Below, in pieces: positions 1-8,170 of a stretch of DNA of 46,606 nt. The notes below the pieces were generated by a model. It was given only the letters and a program-made list of their open reading frames with translations. It had not been told where the DNA came from and did no database searches. The DNA is from Prosthecobacter debontii (lineage in GTDB: Bacteria; Verrucomicrobiota; Verrucomicrobiia; Chthoniobacterales; Chthoniobacteraceae), in contig CAMAUI010000023.1 of the NCBI GenBank assembly GCA_945861385.1, forward strand, positions 1-46,606. Reading direction: 5' to 3'. Numbering within the stretch: position 1 is the stretch's first letter; each line of letters starts with the position of its first letter. The position numbers were made by a program, and so were the translations under genes.

Positions 1-439
1 GGAACTGCCCACGCGCAACCGAATCCTCGCCGTCCCTCAACAAGTCAGCTCCGCCGGAACCGGGCTAATGTAGTGCAGAAAAGTCGACTTCGCCGCCCGG
101 GAACCCGCATGAATGCGCAATCAGCCCCCGCGAACTGCGGAACTTGGGTCAGCGAATAGCCGGAGCCATCCAGCCCCTTTCCCCCTCATTTTGGGCCTTC
201 TGTGCCTTTTCGTGGCTCATTCCATTGCCGGTTTTAGGCTACCCCGCATATTTCACAGACGGAGCAGCGCCGAGTGTAGCGCAGGCTTCCAAGCCTGCTG
301 TATCGCGGATTTCCAAATCCGCGGCGGCTCCGGCAGGCCGAACACCCTGCCGACTTGGAAGTCGGCGACACAGCAGGCTTGGAAGCCTGCGCTACGCAAG
401 GTTGCGCGCCCGTTGCGGAGAGGGTGTGAAATGTGCGGG
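1..439. other. Non-coding left edge of the window
   Basis: I see no convincing gene here. The open frames in this stretch have no recognisable domain and run through a palindromic repeat (276-395). The following minus-strand gene ends at 440, so this is the region downstream of a leftward operon. It could also hold the end of a gene lying outside the window, but nothing in the translation supports that. Confidence 0.5.
276..395. repeat. REP/BIME-like inverted pair, GTAG family
   Basis: Bases 276-300 and 371-395 are perfect 25-base inverted copies of each other. Each begins, read inwards, with GTAG and contains the palindrome GCAGGCTTCCAAGCCTGC. Between them lie two further small hairpins, around 307-325 and 341-366, built on a similar plan (TTTCCAAA and ACTTGGAAGT cores). 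The 5' tetranucleotide plus palindrome is the known design of bacterial REP sequences, and an inverted pair resembles a BIME. The element lies just downstream of a leftward operon and could act as a terminator or mRNA stabiliser; that is inference. Confidence 0.7.
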
Positions 440-1078
440 CTAAATCGAAATTCGCATTTCTCCCATCCTTCGTTCCAGTTCGCTCCGGTGCATCCACGAC
501 GTCCGCACACCCCACCAAAGCCGCCCGAATCCTCGCGGGACGTGGAGCTTCGCGCGCAGGAGCGCCGCGATTTCGTCGCGTCCGTAGCCCTGCAGGAATG
601 CGCGCGCGAGCGGGCGCCATGCATCGGCGGCACACCGCCCGCAGACATCCTGCAACAGCACCAGAAGATCATCCGCGTGCCGCTGATCCGCGGCGAGCGT
701 GCGAAGGTGGCGCATTTCAAAATCAATGAGCCGTGCGCGCGCGGTCGCGGGATCGAAGACGAAGTTGCCTGTGTGCGGATCGCCGTGGCTCCACGCGCCG
801 CCGAAATAATCCGAGTGAAGGCCATGCGCCCGCCGCAACTCGCGCCCGGCGCTTGCGAGCATCTCCGGCGAGAGAGTCCCGGCGTCGAGGAGGGGCGCGA
901 GTGATTCGCCGGGCAGGGTGTCGAGGAGGGGAGTGCCATCGGGGCCGGGGGCCGCCGAATAATCCGGCGCATGGAGCAGGCGGAAACTTTCCACCTCCCA
1001 TCGCCGCCAGGCATCCGTGCTCACGATCGCCTCGACGGGATTCCCGGCGAGCCGGAAGAAAACATTGGTCACGCGCAT
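440..1078 (-). CDS. Small kinase-like phosphotransferase (LPS kinase/aminoglycoside phosphotransferase-like fold)
   Basis: The 212-residue product carries the catalytic loop motif HGDPHTGNFVFD followed by LIDFE. This is the HGDxHxxN...(I/V)D(F/P) pattern of the protein-kinase-like superfamily that includes RfaP/InaA-type lipopolysaccharide kinases and aminoglycoside phosphotransferases. The part before the catalytic loop is short and no clear glycine-rich loop is visible, so the N-lobe may be reduced. I chose ATG at 1078. A GTG at 1150, overlapping the end of the upstream gene, would add 24 basic residues. It is the last gene of a leftward run behind ccsA and the 106-residue gene. The substrate is unknown; a cell-envelope sugar is a reasonable guess from the family only. 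Confidence 0.65.
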   Translation of the reverse strand: MRVTNVFFRLAGNPVEAIVSTDAWRRWEVESFRLLHAPDYSAAPGPDGTPLLDTLPGESLAPLLDAGTLSPEMLASAGRELRRAHGLHSDYFGGAWSHGDPHTGNFVFDPATARARLIDFEMRHLRTLAADQRHADDLLVLLQDVCGRCAADAWRPLARAFLQGYGRDEIAALLRAKLHVPRGFGRLWWGVRTSWMHRSELERRMGEMRISI

Positions 1079-1131
1079 CCAGAGCCATGCGGAGGGCCGC
1101 CGTTCCTTTCGTCGTCGGGGCCGAGCGGCGG

Positions 1132-1452
1132 TTATCGCTGCACTTTCCACCGTGTCTGCCGGTTGAGTTCGACATCGTCGGCGGCCACCGGGAAACCGCA
1201 TGCGGCGAGAAGATACGCCACGCCGTCCTTTGTCCCGAGCGTGTCGCGGAGGTGCCTTGCGAAGAGTTCCACGTATTCCTTGGTGCTGTCGAGTTCGAGG
1301 AAGCCATCCGCGGCGCACTTCTCCAGCTCCTGGTCATGGTTCTCGATCAAATCGAGGAGCGCCTTGCGCAGGCGTTCGCGCAGGGCGGGGTCAATGACGA
1401 GCTTGAACGGGCTCGCGTGCGGGTCGCCGGGTACTTCGATGGGATCGGACAT
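1132..1452 (-). CDS. Conserved small protein of unknown function, 106 aa
   Basis: I do not recognise a family. The protein is soluble, acidic and probably mostly helical: residues 20-50 are charged and contain regularly spaced Leu, and there is no signal peptide or membrane segment. It starts at ATG 1452, 32 bases after the ccsA stop, and ends 53 bases before the likely start of the kinase-like gene, so it is probably co-transcribed with both. Its reading frame continues open upstream into ccsA, but the family-like start is the ATG. Coding status rests on operon position and on an amino-acid composition unlike that of the surrounding shadow frames. Confidence 0.65.
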   Translation of the reverse strand: MSDPIEVPGDPHASPFKLVIDPALRERLRKALLDLIENHDQELEKCAADGFLELDSTKEYVELFARHLRDTLGTKDGVAYLLAACGFPVAADDVELNRQTRWKVQR

Positions 1453-1484
1453 GGCGCGCGTGGTACCAGCCGCGCGCGGCTTGC

Positions 1485-3431
1485 TCAAGCGGCGACTGGG
1501 CTGGCCCCGGCGGGCGGCGCGGATTTCTGCGAACGCGGGACGCTTTCCGCCCTGCACGCGAGGCGGCCCATCACGATGAGGACGAGCTGTGACGCGCAGA
1601 ACAAGACGAGCGCGACGAAAGCCGCGCCCATGAAGCCGTAGCTGTGCAGGCCGATGCCGAGCATGTTGACGCCAAACCACGACCAGCTCGTGACGATGTT
1701 GCCGGCAATGGCGAGGCACGCGATGCCCCGCTCCTTGGCGATGCCGCCCCAGCGGGCGTGCAGGACGATGGCGTTCCAGAGCACGATCATCAGCGCGCCG
1801 TTTTCCTTCACGTCCCACCCCCAGAAGCGGCCCCAGCTTTGATCCGCCCAGATGCCGCCGAGCACGGTACCGATGAAGCTGAACAGCACCGCGAAGCAAA
1901 TGATCGCGTACGTCATCGTGGTGAGCACCTGCCCGAGCGGGCGGTCTGTTTTCCCGCCCTCCGATTCGAGCGGCTCTGCGAGCCGGCTCGTGAAGGTGCC
2001 GAGCACGACGTAGAGGATCGCGAGGAAGCCCGCGACGTAGGTCGCCGCGTAGCCGAGCGTGACGGTGACTACGTGGGTCGCGAGCCAGAAGTTCGTGTCG
2101 AGCACGGCCTGGAGCATGATCATCGTGTCGCCGCCGCGGGCGAGATGATGCGCGATGAGCAGGGCGCAGAAATCCACGGTGGCCGCGACAATCACGCCGA
2201 TGCCGTGCGGGAACACGCGTTCAAGCAGCAGTCCGAAGAGCACCGCCATCAGTCCGATGAAAATCGCGGAGGAATAAAGGTTCGTCACCGGCGGCCGGCC
2301 CTCCTGCACCATGCGGAAAATCTGCCCGCCGAGATGGACGATGAACGTCAGCACCATCAGCCACACCGCGGCCCGCCGCGCCCAGCCGAAGCGCCGCGGC
2401 GAGATCCAGAACATCAGCGCGAAGAGAAACGCGACGACGCAGAGGATCATGCCTTTGTAGAATGGCTCGATGTTGTTGAAACGCTGCTCCCGCACGGACT
2501 TCGCTACCGTCTTTTTAAATGTGTCATTCCCGGCGAGGAGGCCGAGGTAGCTCTCGCTGGCCTTCCGCAGCGCCGCGGCGTCCCCGGCTCGATAGCCCGC
2601 CGCCATCTCCGCGAATGAAGTGAGCGAGAAGTGCGGCTTGCCGCCCTGCTCGGCGATCATGGTCTCCTGGATCGCGCGCAGCCACTCGTCCTTGTCGCCC
2701 AGCTCGGGCCGGTGCGCGGGGACGATGAGCGGCGCGGTGAGCTGGTCGTTGATCCAGTCGAGCGCCGCCGCGTCGAAAGGCTGGTTTTCCATCTGCGCGT
2801 TGAATGCGGCGCGGCCGGCCTGGACTTTCGCGAGGTAGTCGCGAAGTCCCTGCGTGAGGTCGCCCGTCGCGGCGGGGCCGAAGAGATTGCGCACCTGCTT
2901 GTAAATGCCGGTCGCATTCCACAGCTCGGTGAGAGCGCGCTCGTAGGCGTTGCGGTTGTCGGTGAGCACGCCGAATGCGCGGCGCGCCTCCGCCTTGAAC
3001 TCGCCGTAGCGGCCCTGGAGGTCGTTCCACGAGTAATGTTTTCCGTCGGTCTTCTTCTCCGCGCTCGCCTCAAAGGAGAGGCCGAGCAGCGTCTTCACGT
3101 CGGGATTATCAATGCGGAAAATCGGACGCGTGTCGCCAAGCTCGGGCTTGAAGGCCACCTCGAGCGCCCAGTCCGTGGCGCCGACGATCTTCGGCTTGTC
3201 GAAGGAACCCTTCCACGGCTCGTAGTTCGCCGTCTGCTTCTCGCGGATCTGCATCAGCGCATTCCGCGCGAAGCTGTCCAGCGGCTGATGGCGGCCCTTT
3301 TCCACCATCGGGATCCGGCCAAAGGCGTGCGACTGCACGTCCTTTTCCGCGGGAAGCCGGAAGGCGGAGAGGATCCACGCCGCGAAGAGCACGGTGATTG
3401 CGAGGGGCGACCATTGCTTCCAGTTTTTCAT
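1485..3431 (-). CDS. ccsA: Cytochrome c biogenesis protein CcsA (ResC), with long N-terminal domain
   Basis: This is the haem-handling half of System II cytochrome c maturation, which carries haem across the membrane and attaches it to apocytochrome c together with ResB. The 648-residue protein has one membrane segment near residues 10-26, a soluble stretch of about 300 residues, then a block of membrane helices from about residue 330. The Trp-rich haem-binding (WWD-type) motif is around residues 530-556, read as WADQSWGRFWGWD then VKENGAL, and conserved His residues flank it (FIVHLGG, ATHVVTV, VLHARW). Usual CcsA proteins are about 300-400 residues and have WDPKE in the motif, so both the extension and the VKENGAL variant are notable. 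The start overlaps the resB stop by 4 bases. Confidence 0.88.
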   Translation of the reverse strand: MKNWKQWSPLAITVLFAAWILSAFRLPAEKDVQSHAFGRIPMVEKGRHQPLDSFARNALMQIREKQTANYEPWKGSFDKPKIVGATDWALEVAFKPELGDTRPIFRIDNPDVKTLLGLSFEASAEKKTDGKHYSWNDLQGRYGEFKAEARRAFGVLTDNRNAYERALTELWNATGIYKQVRNLFGPAATGDLTQGLRDYLAKVQAGRAAFNAQMENQPFDAAALDWINDQLTAPLIVPAHRPELGDKDEWLRAIQETMIAEQGGKPHFSLTSFAEMAAGYRAGDAAALRKASESYLGLLAGNDTFKKTVAKSVREQRFNNIEPFYKGMILCVVAFLFALMFWISPRRFGWARRAAVWLMVLTFIVHLGGQIFRMVQEGRPPVTNLYSSAIFIGLMAVLFGLLLERVFPHGIGVIVAATVDFCALLIAHHLARGGDTMIMLQAVLDTNFWLATHVVTVTLGYAATYVAGFLAILYVVLGTFTSRLAEPLESEGGKTDRPLGQVLTTMTYAIICFAVLFSFIGTVLGGIWADQSWGRFWGWDVKENGALMIVLWNAIVLHARWGGIAKERGIACLAIAGNIVTSWSWFGVNMLGIGLHSYGFMGAAFVALVLFCASQLVLIVMGRLACRAESVPRSQKSAPPAGASPVAA

Positions 3432-5383
3432 GTGGTGGCGGTGTTGTCTTTGCGCCCCGCGAGGGCGTTGAGGATGAGCGCGATGGACGCCACGGGTGCG
3501 ATCACGAGCGGCCAGAGCATCGCGCCGAGTTCATGATATTTAATGGCGAAAGGAACGACGAGCATCGTGGTGATGCAAAGGAAAACGAGCGCAAAGCCGA
3601 GGTAGCGCCCGCGCCAGAGCTGAAACCCGATCAGCGCCCGCAGGAACAGCGTGCAGGCCGCGGCGACGACGACCATGCCGCTGCCGTCCTGGATGCCTTT
3701 CACGAGAATCCACAGGTCCGGCAGCACGAACACGATCGCCGCGACAGGCAGCGCGGGATGGCTGTTGCCGACCTCCGGGGCGGGGAGATTCATGCGCTTT
3801 GAAAAGAACCGGCTCAGGTGCCAGAGGAACTGCCACATCATTCCAAGGCCCACCACGAGACAGCCCGCGTAGGGCGTCAGCCAGCTCGGGTTTTGAACGA
3901 CCTGGAGGCCGCTGGTTTTGATCGCGACGTTTCGCTGGTCGGTGCCCATCTGCGATTGGAAAAACGTGAGCCCCTCGTACCGCAGCGGCTGGTTCATGTA
4001 GATCTCCGTCTCGCGCCGCTCGCCCGTGACCGTGTTGTCTATCAACACGCGGCTGCGGTAATCCTTCGGCGTGTCGGTGCCCTGATAGACGTCGTGCGTC
4101 GCCTTGATGAGCTTCATCGTGTAGGGCAGATAGTAGCGCTCGAAGCGCATGCCGATGCGGTAGCTCTTGCCGCCGACCTCGGCCGTCTGCTCCCGGAGTG
4201 TGGGTGAAAGGAGCCACGTCCCGAGTTTTGTCCCGCCCTGCTCCAGTTCCACCACCGCATACGGCAGATTGCGCGTGTCATTCGCCTTTTGCTCGGGGCG
4301 GGGGACGGCAAAGAAACGTTCCGCCGCGCCTTTGTCACCCACGGATGGGAGCGAGTCCGCTGCGATCGTCCTCCCGGCCTCGATCGCTTCCGCCGCATAC
4401 TGGGATTCGGCGCCCTGCCGTTTGTTCGCCGTGAGCATCTGCGACCGGAAACGCTGCTTCAATTCCGCGCGCAGCTTTTCCGCCAGCGGGGCGTTTGCCG
4501 CGACGCGCGCCGCAGCCGCCGGGATGTCGGCCACGTCCTTCTGCCCGACCGCGCGCAGCGCCTCGCGCCACACGCCGGCGCGCCCGTCGCTCTCGCCGGC
4601 CTCCGCTGCGAGGGCGGTGATCTCGCCGCTGCCGTACTTCGTGTCCATGATCCCCATCGCGCCGCTCAGCCGCGTGAATGTCTCGATGAGCGACTTCTTC
4701 TCCAGCACGTCGCCGTTCACGGAGTAATCCGCGATCCGCACGGAAAACGGCAGCTCCGCGTGCTGCACCGTTCCTTTCTGCGCGAGCACGGATCCCGGCG
4801 CTGCGACCACGCGCTCCCTGCCGCCGTCCGTGTCGGCGATGACGTAGAGTTCGCTGTCGCGGTGATGCTCGGAGTACTGCCTGGTCTCGCCTTCGCGGAA
4901 GCTGAGCATGCTCTCCACGGCCAGCTCATCGGTGAGGAACTGGCCCACGAGCAGCATGATGATTCCGAGGTGCGTGAGCTGGATGCCGATTTTCTGAAAG
5001 CTCACCGAAAAGCGCTTCCAGTGGGCCGCGAGGAGGTTGATCAGGAGGATGGTGCCGAGCAGGTGACCGCCCGGGAAAAGCGGCGGCACCCACCATGCAT
5101 CGCCGGTTTCCCGGACGATGAACCACTCCTTGAACCACCGGGCCTGAGCGTTCCAGAGCCCCTCGTGGACTTGCGCGAGCGAGCCGAGGAAGACGAGCGC
5201 GGTCGAGATTCCGAGGACCCAGATCGTGAGCCGGAGCGAGGTCAGAATTTTCACGCCACGCCGCCCTGGCAGAAGCCCGAGCACGACGACCGCGGCAAGG
5301 ATCAGTCCCACGCCGAGCTTCCACTGTGCGATGCCAAACAATTCCCCGCGGATGTACGCGGCTCCGAGCGTGTCCAATGTCAT
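3428..5383 (-). CDS. resB: Cytochrome c biogenesis protein ResB (Ccs1)
   Basis: ResB is the partner of CcsA in System II; it holds apocytochrome c on the outer face of the membrane. The 651-residue protein shows the ResB layout. There are N-terminal membrane segments (about 20-40, 49-70, a further one near 108-122, and IGIQLTHLGIIMLLVGQF near 132-150), then a large extracytoplasmic domain (about 155-500), then C-terminal membrane helices from about 505. The motif SLRLTIWVLGISTALVFLGS is typical of the family's second helix. It overlaps the lipoprotein gene upstream and ccsA downstream by 4 bases each (ATGA), so the three products are likely translated in a coupled way. Confidence 0.85.
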   Translation of the reverse strand: MTLDTLGAAYIRGELFGIAQWKLGVGLILAAVVVLGLLPGRRGVKILTSLRLTIWVLGISTALVFLGSLAQVHEGLWNAQARWFKEWFIVRETGDAWWVPPLFPGGHLLGTILLINLLAAHWKRFSVSFQKIGIQLTHLGIIMLLVGQFLTDELAVESMLSFREGETRQYSEHHRDSELYVIADTDGGRERVVAAPGSVLAQKGTVQHAELPFSVRIADYSVNGDVLEKKSLIETFTRLSGAMGIMDTKYGSGEITALAAEAGESDGRAGVWREALRAVGQKDVADIPAAAARVAANAPLAEKLRAELKQRFRSQMLTANKRQGAESQYAAEAIEAGRTIAADSLPSVGDKGAAERFFAVPRPEQKANDTRNLPYAVVELEQGGTKLGTWLLSPTLREQTAEVGGKSYRIGMRFERYYLPYTMKLIKATHDVYQGTDTPKDYRSRVLIDNTVTGERRETEIYMNQPLRYEGLTFFQSQMGTDQRNVAIKTSGLQVVQNPSWLTPYAGCLVVGLGMMWQFLWHLSRFFSKRMNLPAPEVGNSHPALPVAAIVFVLPDLWILVKGIQDGSGMVVVAAACTLFLRALIGFQLWRGRYLGFALVFLCITTMLVVPFAIKYHELGAMLWPLVIAPVASIALILNALAGRKDNTATT

Positions 5384-6414
5384 GGTGTTCCTTTTACAAA
5401 CGATACGAACGCTTCGCGCGCCGCGGTGACTGCGGGTGCATCGCCCATCAACTTGAAGAAAATATACTGCCCCGATCGCGGGATGATCGCGCCGACGATG
5501 GCTTTGCCGTTGTTTTGGAGGTCAACGATCACCGAGCCCTCCGGCGCGCCCTCGATCGGCTTCGCGGATGCCGTCGCAGTCGCGTCATCCACATCCGGCA
5601 GGCCGATCTGCCCGCGCCAGCGTTTGATGTTTGCCGCGTTGCCGCCGGTGTCGCCCGGGAAGATGCTCACGGCAACGTCCGCCTTGCCGCCGTCCTTTTC
5701 CGGCACGGTGAACTTTGCCACCTGCATCGCGCCCGGCGCGACCTGCGTCCAGCCCGCCGGCAGCTTGATCTTCGCCTCGGGCTCCGGCTTGGCGTCAGGC
5801 ACCGGGGCGTTGCCGCCGGTGAATTCCACGCTTTTCAGCATCACGAAGAACGCCGCGCGCTGCGCCGTCACGCCTGCATTGTCGCCCTGGATCTTGAAAA
5901 ACAAACTCCCCTCGGGACGATGGACGAACGCCACGATGAAGCGCCGGCCTTTCGCGGCCCCGGTCTCGGCAAACTCGAACATCTTGCCCGTCGCGCCGCC
6001 GATGTCCGCGTCCGTGAGCGTCTTCTTTGCCTCCTCGTCGCTGAGCGGATCCTGCCCGCGCACCTGCCGCCACATGTTCACGAGACCCGCCTCATTCCCT
6101 TTCATGGATGCAAGCGCGGTTACCGCGACCGACACTTCGCCCGCCGCGAAGCGCGCGACGTTTGCGGCGTCCGGACCGAGGTCCTTCCAGCCTTCGGGCA
6201 GCTTGTACTTCAGCGCCGGCCGCCAGGCTTTGCCCGCGGCTTCCTCGTGTTCGGAATGCCCGGGATGATCGGGATGCGGCGCGTGTTGCGGCGCCGGTGG
6301 CTCGTAGGGAATATCCTTGGGTGCGGTGTACACGCGCACGCCCTTGTTGTCGCAGCCGGCGATGGCGACGGCGGCGAGCAGCGGGAGTGCGAAGCGGGTC
6401 AGTGTGTGTTTCAA
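5380..6414 (-). CDS. His-rich lipoprotein with two repeated domains, coupled to resB/ccsA
   Basis: I do not recognise a named family. From a TTG start at 6414 the protein begins MKHTLTRFALPLLAAVAIAG followed by Cys21, a textbook lipoprotein signal. An ATG at 6507 overlaps the cimA stop as ATGA but would place about 31 extra residues before the signal. After Cys21 comes a Pro/His linker with His at every third residue (44, 47, 50, 53, 56). Two related domains of about 125-150 residues follow, each starting LP-x-GW and containing an FFK-(I/L)-x-GD segment. The stop overlaps the resB start by 4 bases. Position and His residues suggest a role in haem or metal handling during cytochrome c assembly; that is inference. 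Confidence 0.72.
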   Translation of the reverse strand: MKHTLTRFALPLLAAVAIAGCDNKGVRVYTAPKDIPYEPPAPQHAPHPDHPGHSEHEEAAGKAWRPALKYKLPEGWKDLGPDAANVARFAAGEVSVAVTALASMKGNEAGLVNMWRQVRGQDPLSDEEAKKTLTDADIGGATGKMFEFAETGAAKGRRFIVAFVHRPEGSLFFKIQGDNAGVTAQRAAFFVMLKSVEFTGGNAPVPDAKPEPEAKIKLPAGWTQVAPGAMQVAKFTVPEKDGGKADVAVSIFPGDTGGNAANIKRWRGQIGLPDVDDATATASAKPIEGAPEGSVIVDLQNNGKAIVGAIIPRSGQYIFFKLMGDAPAVTAAREAFVSFVKGTP

Positions 6415-6503
6415 AATAGGTGTTACTGCGTGATGCGGCGGGTGTTCAACCCGCCGGAGACTCCGGATATTAGCCACACCCGGCCCGCCCGCAATCGGCG
6501 CGC

Positions 6504-8075
6504 TCACTTCGCGGCGCGCGCGCCGAGCTGGTATTCAAAGCTATCCACCAGTGCGAGCCAGCTCGCCTGGATGATGTTGTCGCTCACGCCGACCGTGCCC
6601 CACGATTTGTGGCCGTCGGTGCTGGTGATGTGGACGCGCGTGCGCGCGGCGGTGCCGGCCTGCGTGTTGATGATGCGGACCTTGTAGTCCTCCAGCCGGA
6701 TCTCCGCGATGCCAGGGTAGAAGGGCGCGAGTGATTTCCGCAGCGCGGCGTCGAGTGCATTCACCGGGCCGTCACCCTCGGCGACCTGGTAACTTTTCTG
6801 ACCACCGACGTGCAGCTTCACCGTCGCCTCGCACTTGTCCCATGCGCCGCTGCCCGCGTGGCGGTAGGAGCAGTGGTATTCCAGCAGTTCGAAAAGCGGC
6901 GTGTATTTCCCGCTGTGCCGGCGGAGCAGCAGATCGAACGAGCCCTCCGCCGCCTCGAACTCGAAGCCCTCGCTCTCCCGCTGCTTCACCTCGGTGAGCA
7001 CCGCCTGCACTTCCGGCGAGCCCTTTGCGAACGAGTAGCCGAGCGACTCCGCTTTCATCAGGACGTTCGACTGTCCGCTCATGTCGGAGATCGTGATGAT
7101 GCGCGAATTGCCCACCAGCGCGGGATCAATGTGCTCGTAGGTGCGCGCGAGTTTTTGCACCGCGTGGACGTGCAGCCCGCCCTTGTGCGTGAAGGCCGCC
7201 TCGCCGACGAATGGTGCGCGGATGTCCGGCGCCACGTTCGCGAGTTCCGCGACAAAATACGAAAGCTCCCGCAGCTTCGTGAGGTCCTCGACGACGGGGA
7301 TGCCGAGCTTGAGCTGGAGATTTGCGGCGACGGTGACGAGGTTGCAGTTTCCGACACGTTCGCCGTAGCCATTGATCGTGCCCTGTACCTGGCAGGCACC
7401 CGCCTTCACCGCCGCGAGCGCGTTGGCCACGCCCACGCCGCCGTCATTGTGCGTGTGGATGCCCACGGGCTTGCCGAGATGGGCGACCGCCTTCGCCGTC
7501 ACCTCACCGATGAAGTCCGGCAGATTCCCGCCATTCGTTTCGCAGAGCACCACGAGGTCGGCGCCGGCATCGCTCGCGGCCTTGATCGTGGCGAGCGCGT
7601 AGTCGGGAGCCTCCTTGAACGCGTCGAAGAAATGCTCCGCGTCGTAAAGCACCTCGCGGCCCTTGCTTTTCAAATACGCCACCGTGTCCGCGATCATCGC
7701 GAGGTTCTCCTCGAGCGAGACCTGGAAGACCTCCGTCACGTGCAACGGCCACGTCTTCCCCACCACGCAGACGGCCGGCGTCTTCGCGTCGAGGAGCATC
7801 TGCACCTGCGGATCGGCGTCCACCTTCAGCTTGCCGCGGCGCGTCATCCCGAAGGCTGTGATCTTCGCATTCTTCCACGTGCGCTTCGCCGCCTCGTCGA
7901 AAAACGCCGCGTCCTTCGGGTTGCTGCCCGGCCAGCCGCCCTCGATGTAATCCACGCCGAAGTCATCCAGCTTTTCGGCGACGCGAAGCTTGTCGGGCAC
8001 CGAGAACGAAATGCCCGTCCCCTGCGTGCCATCGCGAAGGGTCGTATCGTACAAGGTGACTCGTTTGCTTTTCAT
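6504..8075 (-). CDS. cimA: (R)-citramalate synthase
   Basis: CimA condenses acetyl-CoA with pyruvate to give (R)-citramalate, the threonine-independent entry into isoleucine synthesis. The 523-residue length is normal for the long CimA type. The N-terminal TIM-barrel shows the family motif YDTTLRDGTQG (about residues 9-19) and the metal-binding motif HTHNDGGVGVANAL. The C-terminal third (about 390-523) matches the LeuA-type regulatory dimerisation domain, ending in a segment with VRIINTQAGTAARTRV. The variant sequence GWPGSNPKD near residue 48 separates CimA from 2-isopropylmalate synthase. It is the first gene of the leftward run containing resB/ccsA and is divergent from metG with 95 bases between the starts. 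Confidence 0.92.
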   Translation of the reverse strand: MKSKRVTLYDTTLRDGTQGTGISFSVPDKLRVAEKLDDFGVDYIEGGWPGSNPKDAAFFDEAAKRTWKNAKITAFGMTRRGKLKVDADPQVQMLLDAKTPAVCVVGKTWPLHVTEVFQVSLEENLAMIADTVAYLKSKGREVLYDAEHFFDAFKEAPDYALATIKAASDAGADLVVLCETNGGNLPDFIGEVTAKAVAHLGKPVGIHTHNDGGVGVANALAAVKAGACQVQGTINGYGERVGNCNLVTVAANLQLKLGIPVVEDLTKLRELSYFVAELANVAPDIRAPFVGEAAFTHKGGLHVHAVQKLARTYEHIDPALVGNSRIITISDMSGQSNVLMKAESLGYSFAKGSPEVQAVLTEVKQRESEGFEFEAAEGSFDLLLRRHSGKYTPLFELLEYHCSYRHAGSGAWDKCEATVKLHVGGQKSYQVAEGDGPVNALDAALRKSLAPFYPGIAEIRLEDYKVRIINTQAGTAARTRVHITSTDGHKSWGTVGVSDNIIQASWLALVDSFEYQLGARAAK

Positions 8076-8170
8076 GAAAGGGCCGGGACGCTAGGCGCGC
8101 GCGGGGTTCCTTGCAAGAGGGCAGCACCACGATTGCATTGGGCCCGCGCTTTGAGGCATCGTGCGCGCAC

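Noticed and set aside
4289..6268. Long plus-strand open frame across resB and the lipoprotein gene
   Set aside because: No domain, Arg/His-rich composition typical of a shadow frame, and it overlaps two supported minus-strand genes.
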